Shown: positions 1 through 5,087 of the stretch, piece after piece | Layout: each line of letters opens with the position of its first letter | Position numbering within the stretch: position 1 is the first letter of the stretch | Assembly: GCA_005881085.1 (NCBI GenBank) | Contig: VBGU01000106.1 | Location: 1-8,773, forward strand | DNA from: Chloroflexota bacterium | Lineage (GTDB): Bacteria; Chloroflexota; Limnocylindria; P2-11E | Length of the DNA: 8,773 bases | Direction: 5' to 3' | Notes under the pieces: generated by a model | What the model was told of the DNA's origin: nothing | Database searches by the model: none | Seen by the model: the letters and a program-made list of their open reading frames with translations, nothing else | Position numbers and translations under genes: made by a program

Positions 1-87
1 TCCCACCTGAACCCCTTTTCTGCCACGACGGATCGCGAGTGTCATGGCATGCCGAGGAGTCTAGTCAGATTCACTCGGCTTAGACCG

Positions 88-104
88 ACCCGCCTAGCGC
101 GGGT
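88..104 (-). other. Hairpin across the stop codon of the last operon gene
   Basis: A perfect 6-bp stem, ACCCGC (88-93) with GCGGGT (99-104), closes a 5-base loop that contains part of the stop codon of the membrane protein gene. CCG at 85-87 and CGG at 107-109 could extend it across a 2-base bulge. No T-run follows on the minus strand, so this is not a canonical intrinsic terminator. It could still contribute to 3'-end formation for the operon. The remaining bases 1-84 hold no gene I can support. Confidence 0.3.
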
Positions 105-465
105 GTCGGCCGATCCCGTTGGCCCAGCAGATCGCCACGAGCGCGAGCCCGCTGATCACACCGGCCGGGAATTGGTACCAGGCGGCGTAGAACGCGACCC
201 CAACGCCGAAGAGCCGCAGCGCCTGCACCCACGGGGGCATGAATTGGCGCGGGTATGCCCCCATCGGGCTCGCTCGGTAGCGCTCGAAATCGGCCTCGCG
301 CATCAGTACCGCTGACACGAGCAGAGGCGGAAGGAGCGCGATGATCGGGCCGGGGACCAGAGCCTGCCGCCAGAACAGATCGATAGCGACGAGTGCGGTG
401 GCGATATCCGCGAACAGCTTGGCAGGATGGATCTGGTGGTAAAGCGCCCGCTCGGCGAAATTCAA
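94..465 (-). CDS. Small four-helix membrane protein, function unknown
   Basis: A 123-residue protein, last gene of the minus-strand operon. Four hydrophobic stretches are visible at about residues 17-33, 36-55, 82-98 and 100-116. A polar, Arg-rich loop with Pro (about 56-80) lies between helices 2 and 3, so it is probably an integral inner-membrane protein. The start chosen is TTG at 465-463, which overlaps the stop of the DinB-fold gene as TTGA. The frame stays open upstream to 738, but that extension is Arg/Gly/Pro-rich, antisense-like and lies inside the DinB-fold gene, so I reject it. No Shine-Dalgarno is visible, so translation probably depends on coupling. The N-terminus (NFAERALYHQIHPAKL) resembles a conserved bacterial hypothetical family as I recall it. 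I see no catalytic motif and assign no function. Confidence 0.72.
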   Translation of the reverse strand: MNFAERALYHQIHPAKLFADIATALVAIDLFWRQALVPGPIIALLPPLLVSAVLMREADFERYRASPMGAYPRQFMPPWVQALRLFGVGVAFYAAWYQFPAGVISGLALVAICWANGIGRHPR

Positions 466-956
466 GAAGCGGTTGCCGGGCTTTCGGCCAGCGTTCGGCG
501 AAGGCTCTCCAGATGCTCCTTCAGGTGGGGCAGCACGATACGCCGGAGCACGAGGTCCGCCGACCGCGGTCGTCCTCCGAACGAAAAGACGTCGCGCGCC
601 CAGCTCTCCTCGTCCATCCGCTCGACCACGCCCTGGAGACGCACCCAACCTTGGTCGATCTCCTCGGCGGCATCGTCCTTCGACATAGAGGCGTGCTCGA
701 GCGCGTTCACCGCATTGACGTTGTGTGTTGGCTCCCACTGAAACTCGAACGGTTCTTCCCCGGTCAGCGCGCGGGCGATGAAGCCGGCCTGACGTCGCAG
801 GCCCAACCCGATGTGATACGCGACGATCACCGCGGGCCAGCCCTCGGCCACGCTCGCGAGGCGGCAGTCCTCTTCATCCATGGCCCGCGAGAGGGCGAGC
901 GCCTCGTCTACGGCAGCACGGAGCTCGCGCAGCGCCGCTGTCCGCTCCTCTGTCAT
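462..956 (-). CDS. DinB-fold (DinB/YfiT-like) putative metal-binding protein
   Basis: A 164-residue, mostly helical protein with the hallmarks of the DinB/YfiT four-helix-bundle superfamily. One His sits at the end of an early helix (His48 in WPAVIVAYHIG) and a C-terminal HxxxH pair follows (His144 and His148 in LPHLKEHLESL). In this superfamily three such histidines usually bind a divalent metal. Known members include thiol-dependent S-transferases and mycothiol-dependent isomerases, but many have no known reaction, and the substrate cannot be told here. The start is ATG at 956-954, sharing ATGA with the ndh stop. An upstream in-frame extension to 1064 would run inside ndh and is not needed. 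Length is typical (150-180 aa). The membrane protein gene follows with a 4-base overlap. Confidence 0.78.
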   Translation of the reverse strand: MTEERTAALRELRAAVDEALALSRAMDEEDCRLASVAEGWPAVIVAYHIGLGLRRQAGFIARALTGEEPFEFQWEPTHNVNAVNALEHASMSKDDAAEEIDQGWVRLQGVVERMDEESWARDVFSFGGRPRSADLVLRRIVLPHLKEHLESLRRTLAESPATAS

Positions 957-2194
957 GGCGTATTCGCGACGAGACGTCCGGCGAAGAACGAGAGGATCCA
1001 CTCGACCAGGAGGGTTCCGCGATTGCGCACACCGAGGAGCTGCATGAGGTAGTTCACGCGCCACACGGTCCAGGCGGGCAGCCCACCTATCACGAACCCC
1101 CCGAGTTTCGCGAATTCGGCGCCGGCCTGGGTACGGCCGAGGGCCACGAGGTCGCCCTTGCGGTGGTAGACGAAGGGCTCGGTCGGCTCGCCTCGCACGA
1201 GCGCGACCAGGTTGCGCGCCGCGGCCGGCGCCTCGAGCACCGCGACCTGAGCGAGCTGCGGCAGACCCTTTCCGAAATATGCGGCATCGCCGAGGACCAG
1301 CACGTCGTCGCGGCCGCTCGCACGGAAACGGTCGTCAACGACGATGCGGCCGTCCTTCGATTTCGGCAGATCGATCGCGACGACGAGCGGATTCACCTTC
1401 ACACCGCCCGACCAGACGATCGTCCGCGCTCGCAGCTGCGCGCCGTCCTTCGTGTGCACGACACCCGGCCCGATCCGAGACACGAGCGTGTTCAGGAGGA
1501 CGCGGACGCGTTGCTGATCGAGCCGCCTCATCGCGATCGCAGACAACTTTGGGTGCATCGCGGGCAGAACGCGATCCGTGCCCTCGATGAGGTGGATCGC
1601 GACGTCGTAGAAGTCGATCGACGGGTAGATCTTGCGGAGGGTGTGATCCATCAGGTCGCGCAGTGAGCTCGCGAGCTCGACCCCCACCGGGCCCGCGCCG
1701 ACGATGATGAACGTCAACGCCTCGCGTCGCCGCGCGACGTCGGTCTCGGTCGCGGCGCTTTCGAAGATGTCGAGGACGTGACGCTTCAGGGTCTCGGCGT
1801 CCGAGAGCCATTTCACCGGCAGGGCGTTCTCGCGGACGCCTGCGATACCGAAGTCGTTCGTGACCGAGCCGACGGCGATCACGAGGTGGTCGTACGGGAG
1901 CTCGCCGTCGGCGGTGCCCACTCGGCGATGCTCGAGGTCGATGGCCGTCACCTCGGTCTGCAGAAAGTGGTAGCCCGCGGGCGCCGTCGCGTCGCGCAGG
2001 GGATAGGCGACGGCGTGCGGCGGGAGCTCGCCGGTGCACACCTGATAAAGGAGCGGCGTGAAGAGGTGGTAGTTCTGCCGGTCGACGAGCGTGACCGCCG
2101 CTTCGCCGGGCTGCAGACGCCGCTCGAGCCGACGGACGAGGTGCAGACCCGCGAACCCGCCGCCAACCACGACGACCTGCTTCGTCGCGCTCAA
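953..2194 (-). CDS. ndh: Type II NADH:quinone oxidoreductase (NDH-2), FAD-dependent
   Basis: A 413-residue single-subunit NADH dehydrogenase that would pass electrons from NADH through FAD to the quinone pool without pumping protons. The FAD Rossmann motif is at residues 7-22 (VVVVGGGFAGLHLVRRL). The NADH-binding glycine motif is at about 163-173 (IIVGAGPVGVELA). The second FAD contact is at 295-306 (DDVLVLGDAAYF), and WSGGVK at 261-266 is the usual NDH-2 segment. The C-terminal 374-405 region is amphipathic and hydrophobic (NYLMQLLGVRNRG followed by WILSFFAG), as expected for monotopic membrane attachment. The start is TTG at 2194, overlapping the TPR gene stop as TTGA. An SD-like GGGAAGG lies 4 bases upstream (2199-2205, minus strand). 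The quinone-site motif AQxAxQ reads AQVAVL here (315-320). A sulfide:quinone reductase-like role is less likely, since no catalytic CxxxxC pattern is visible. Confidence 0.92.
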   Translation of the reverse strand: MSATKQVVVVGGGFAGLHLVRRLERRLQPGEAAVTLVDRQNYHLFTPLLYQVCTGELPPHAVAYPLRDATAPAGYHFLQTEVTAIDLEHRRVGTADGELPYDHLVIAVGSVTNDFGIAGVRENALPVKWLSDAETLKRHVLDIFESAATETDVARRREALTFIIVGAGPVGVELASSLRDLMDHTLRKIYPSIDFYDVAIHLIEGTDRVLPAMHPKLSAIAMRRLDQQRVRVLLNTLVSRIGPGVVHTKDGAQLRARTIVWSGGVKVNPLVVAIDLPKSKDGRIVVDDRFRASGRDDVLVLGDAAYFGKGLPQLAQVAVLEAPAAARNLVALVRGEPTEPFVYHRKGDLVALGRTQAGAEFAKLGGFVIGGLPAWTVWRVNYLMQLLGVRNRGTLLVEWILSFFAGRLVANTP

Positions 2195-3873
2195 TTCGCC
2201 TTCCCGGATGCGTCCTCGACGCGCTCGAGCTCGGCGAGGTACGCGCGCGTCAACGGATCGTTCGCGTCGATGGTGCTCGCGATGCGCAGCCGCTCGCGGG
2301 CCGCGTCGAGGTCGCCCGCGCGCAGATGCGCGAAGCCGGCGTCCGCGATGTAGGCGGCCTCGCCAGGACGAAGAGCTGCGGCGCGGTCCAGCAGGCCGAG
2401 CGCATCCGCCTTCGAACCGGATGCGAGGAGCGCGACGCCGAGCTCATGCATCACGTCGGGTTGCTCCGGCGCGAGCTCGAGCGCGCGGCGGAACGAGCTG
2501 GCCGCCGCGACGAACGCCTCCTTCTGTCGCGCAACGAGCCCCAGGCCGAAGTGCGCCTCCCAGATCTCCGCGTCGAATGCAAGGACGCGCTCGAACGCGG
2601 CGCGCACTTCGTCGAGTCCCGTGGCCTCGGTCGACAGCGCCGCACGGCCGGCTCGCTCAAGTTCAGCCTCCAGATCGGGTCGCTGAAGCCCAAGCCTTAG
2701 ACGATGCGCCTGCGCGCGCGCTTCGCGGTCGCCGTCTGCCTGGGCCAGGATCTGGTCGAGCTCGCGCGCTGCCTCGTCGCGCATTCCTTGCGCGATAAGT
2801 ATTCGCGCGCGATGGACGCGCGCGCTGGACCGGCCGTTCGCGGCGGCGCGCTCGAAAAACGCGCGGGCGGCGGCCTGATCGGCTCTCTGGAGCGCGAGGA
2901 TTCCGAGGAGCTCCTGCGCACGCCCGAACTCCTCGCTGCCGGGGGCGATCCGTCGCAGGTGCGCAGCGGCCTGTCCCGGTGCCTGCTCGGCGATATACAG
3001 CTCGGCGAGCACCAGGACGTCGGCGTCACGAAGCGGGCGCAGCGAATGCGCATGCTCGAGGGCGACGATCGCAAGATTCGTTTCCCCGATCCCGCGAAGC
3101 AGCTCCGCCCGCATGTAATAGGCCCGCCAGGACCGCGGCTTCGCCTCGATGACGTCCTCGAGCGCGCGTGCCGCTCGGTCCTCATCGCCGCGCTCAACGG
3201 ATTCCGCCGCGAGCACGAGGAGGCGATCCTCGGCGCGGACGGATTCGGGGTCGAGCTGGATCGCGGTGACGTACTCGTCGAACGCTCGCGAGCGGGCAGC
3301 ATCCGCCGCGACCGGATCCCCTCCCCGCAGCAGCGTCGCATCCGTCTCGTCCTCGAGTCCCGCGAGCAGCGCTTGGTATGAGGGCTCGTTCGAGGTCTCG
3401 GGCTCGAGGCCAGGCGCCGGCACGCCGAGCGCCTCGGCGAGCCATTCCGCGAGCGCCGGCTCCGCGCGGTGCAGCTCGTTCGCCGTCACCGCGAACTCGC
3501 GCTGGACGGCCGCGCTGCGATCCTTCACGTCCACGAGGGTCACGACGAACGCGCGGCCCTTGTCGTCGTCGCGATAGAGCCCGGTCAGCGCGTGCGTGGT
3601 CCCGAGCGACTCGCCGTAGCGGGCGGCGAGATCCGCATCGGGCGTCGAGCCGAACACGAGGTAACCGGCGTCGCTCTTCGTTTCGGGCATGGCCACCAGG
3701 AACACGGGACGAAGCTCGATGTTCGGGTCGTCCGCGAACCGCTCGACAAGGCGCCGCGCGACCTGACGGCCGATCCCGCCGGCTTTGGCGTCGCGACCCT
3801 TCGCGCCGAAGGGGACGACCGCGACTACGGGCTTGCGGGGGTCGAGGGGCAGAGCCCCCCGATCGCTCGTCAC
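2191..3873 (-). CDS. TolB-N-like domain plus TPR-repeat protein
   Basis: A 560-residue soluble protein. Residues 14-150 form an alpha/beta domain resembling the TolB N-terminal-like domain of multidomain signalling proteins: a KPVVAVVPFG strand, a helical segment, then an LGTTHALTGLY strand and a VVTLVDVKD strand ahead of a helix. From about 190 to the end there are helix pairs with TPR spacing, clearest at 215-246, 250-279, 317-346, 437-470 (WEAHFGLGLVARQ), 472-504 and 506-538. TPRs bind proteins, so a scaffold or assembly role is plausible, but no partner is known. There is no signal peptide, no transmembrane segment, and no cyclase or DNA-binding domain. The start is GTG at 3873, overlapping the tyrS stop as GTGA. 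The frame runs open to 4287, but that part is antisense-like Arg-rich sequence within tyrS and is rejected. Ala and Arg content is high, as in its neighbours. Confidence 0.83.
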   Translation of the reverse strand: MTSDRGALPLDPRKPVVAVVPFGAKGRDAKAGGIGRQVARRLVERFADDPNIELRPVFLVAMPETKSDAGYLVFGSTPDADLAARYGESLGTTHALTGLYRDDDKGRAFVVTLVDVKDRSAAVQREFAVTANELHRAEPALAEWLAEALGVPAPGLEPETSNEPSYQALLAGLEDETDATLLRGGDPVAADAARSRAFDEYVTAIQLDPESVRAEDRLLVLAAESVERGDEDRAARALEDVIEAKPRSWRAYYMRAELLRGIGETNLAIVALEHAHSLRPLRDADVLVLAELYIAEQAPGQAAAHLRRIAPGSEEFGRAQELLGILALQRADQAAARAFFERAAANGRSSARVHRARILIAQGMRDEAARELDQILAQADGDREARAQAHRLRLGLQRPDLEAELERAGRAALSTEATGLDEVRAAFERVLAFDAEIWEAHFGLGLVARQKEAFVAAASSFRRALELAPEQPDVMHELGVALLASGSKADALGLLDRAAALRPGEAAYIADAGFAHLRAGDLDAARERLRIASTIDANDPLTRAYLAELERVEDASGKAN

Positions 3874-5087
3874 CGGAAGCGGACGCGCACGGCCTGGCGC
3901 TTGCCGATCTGGAGCAATGGCTCGCCCTTCACAGGGACCTTTGTGTCCTCGCTCGCGATCGTGCCGTCCACCCGCACGCCGTTCTGCGCTACCAAGCGCC
4001 GCGCATCGCTCTTGCTCTTCGCGAAGGCCACGACCACGAGGTCCACAATGCCGACTTCCTTCTGTCCATTTACTGGTACGTCGACGGTCGGGACCGCGTC
4101 GGGAGCTGCTCCTCCTTTGTGGATACGGTCGAACTCGCGCTCCGCCTCGTCCGCGGCGGGCGCGGAGTGCAGCTCGGCGGTGATGGTGCGCGCGAGCTTG
4201 CGCTTGGCCTCGCGCGGGTGCAGCTCCTTGCGCGCGAGCGCGTCGAGCGTGGCCCGCACCTCTTCCATCGGGAGCTCGGTGGCCCACTCGAAGTAGTGGG
4301 GCATGAGCTTGTCGTCGATGGCCATTACTTTTCCGTAGACCTCGCTCGGCGGATCCACGAGCCAGATGCTCTGCGCGGGCTTCGACTTGCTCATCTTCTC
4401 GCCGTCGAGTCCCTCGAGGAGCTCGACGATGAAGACCGACTGCGGGCGCTGCCCGACCATCTCCTGCAGGTCTCGCCCGGTGAGGATGTTGAAGAGCTGG
4501 TCGGTGCCGCCGAACTCCACGTCCGCCTCGATCGCGACCGAGTCGTACGCCTGGAGCAACGGGTACAGCAGGTCCTTGATCGGGATCGCCGTCTTCTTAT
4601 CGAGACGCTTGCGAAATTCCTCGCGTGCGAGGATCTGCTGCGCGGTGAACTTTGATGTCAGCTGGATGACGTCGCGCAGGCCGAATTTCCCGTACCACTC
4701 GTCCTGCAGGACGATCCTCGTGTTCTCGCGCGGGACGATGAGGTGGAACTGGTCGAGGTAGGTCTGGGCGTTTTCCATGACCTCGTCGCGTGACCGGAGC
4801 GGTCGGGTGAGGTCTTGGTCCGTCGGATCGCCTATCTGGGTCGTCCAGTCGCCCACGATGAGCACGATCTCGTGGCCCCACTGCGACAGCTTTCTTAACT
4901 TGCGTAGCGGGATCGCATGGCCGAGGTGAAGGTTCGCGTGCGTCGGGTCGAATCCCTGCTTGATACGCAACTGACGCTCCCCTGAGGCGAGCGCCGAGCG
5001 CAGATCGCCGAGCACGCTCACGTCGCTCACGCCGCGCGTGAGGAATTCATCTAGCTCGCGTTGCGATGGACGTGTCGGCACGGTCAA
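3870..5087 (-). CDS. tyrS: Tyrosyl-tRNA synthetase
   Basis: A 405-residue class I aminoacyl-tRNA synthetase that charges tRNA-Tyr with tyrosine in the cytoplasm. The HIGH signature is HLGH at 54-57 within GFDPTHANLHLGH. The KMSKS loop is intact at 231-235 (GEKMSKSKP). YPLLQAYDS (175-183) and FGGTDQLFN (192-200) are characteristic of TyrRS and form the tyrosine pocket. The C-terminal 347-405 is an S4 RNA-binding domain (VVVAFAKSKSDARRLVAQNG) that contacts the tRNA. Length fits the roughly 400-residue bacterial form. The start is TTG at 5087; GTG at 5081 is an alternative two codons in, and neither has a strong Shine-Dalgarno. No T-box leader is visible upstream, where the sequence is already the divergent PBP gene. 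It is the first gene of the operon. Confidence 0.96.
   Translation of the reverse strand: MTVPTRPSQRELDEFLTRGVSDVSVLGDLRSALASGERQLRIKQGFDPTHANLHLGHAIPLRKLRKLSQWGHEIVLIVGDWTTQIGDPTDQDLTRPLRSRDEVMENAQTYLDQFHLIVPRENTRIVLQDEWYGKFGLRDVIQLTSKFTAQQILAREEFRKRLDKKTAIPIKDLLYPLLQAYDSVAIEADVEFGGTDQLFNILTGRDLQEMVGQRPQSVFIVELLEGLDGEKMSKSKPAQSIWLVDPPSEVYGKVMAIDDKLMPHYFEWATELPMEEVRATLDALARKELHPREAKRKLARTITAELHSAPAADEAEREFDRIHKGGAAPDAVPTVDVPVNGQKEVGIVDLVVVAFAKSKSDARRLVAQNGVRVDGTIASEDTKVPVKGEPLLQIGKRQAVRVRFR
5066..5087. other. Head-to-head overlap of tyrS and PBP start regions
   Basis: The minus-strand TTG of tyrS (5087) lies 22 bp inside the plus-strand PBP gene if that gene starts at ATG 5066. Choosing the alternative GTG starts on both sides (5081 for tyrS, 5072 for PBP) still leaves a 10-bp overlap. 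The PBP frame has an in-frame TGA at 5039-5041 and, after 5072, no ATG, GTG or TTG before the membrane segment, so the overlap cannot be trimmed away. Promoters for each gene must therefore lie within, or antisense to, the 5' part of the other. I could not identify convincing -35/-10 pairs on either strand. Confidence 0.65.

Noticed and set aside
1..45. Possible start of another minus-strand gene: ATG at 45-43, open to the left edge (MTLAIRRGRKGVQVG).
   Set aside because: Only 15 codons are visible, there is no Shine-Dalgarno, and I recognise no family. It cannot be separated from chance in high-GC DNA.
57..72. Short hairpin with stem GAGTCT/AGATTC (one G-U pair) and a 4-base loop.
   Set aside because: The stem is short and AT-leaning with a wobble pair and no following T-run on either strand; not supportable as a terminator.
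3874..4287. Upstream in-frame extension of the TPR protein by 138 codons.
   Set aside because: Lies within tyrS coding sequence and is low-complexity Arg/Ala/Gly; the GTG overlapping the tyrS stop gives a protein that begins at the TolB-N-like domain.
3378..4655. A 425-codon plus-strand open frame opposite tyrS and the TPR gene.
   Set aside because: Arg/Ser-rich shadow spanning two supported genes on the other strand; no domain seen.
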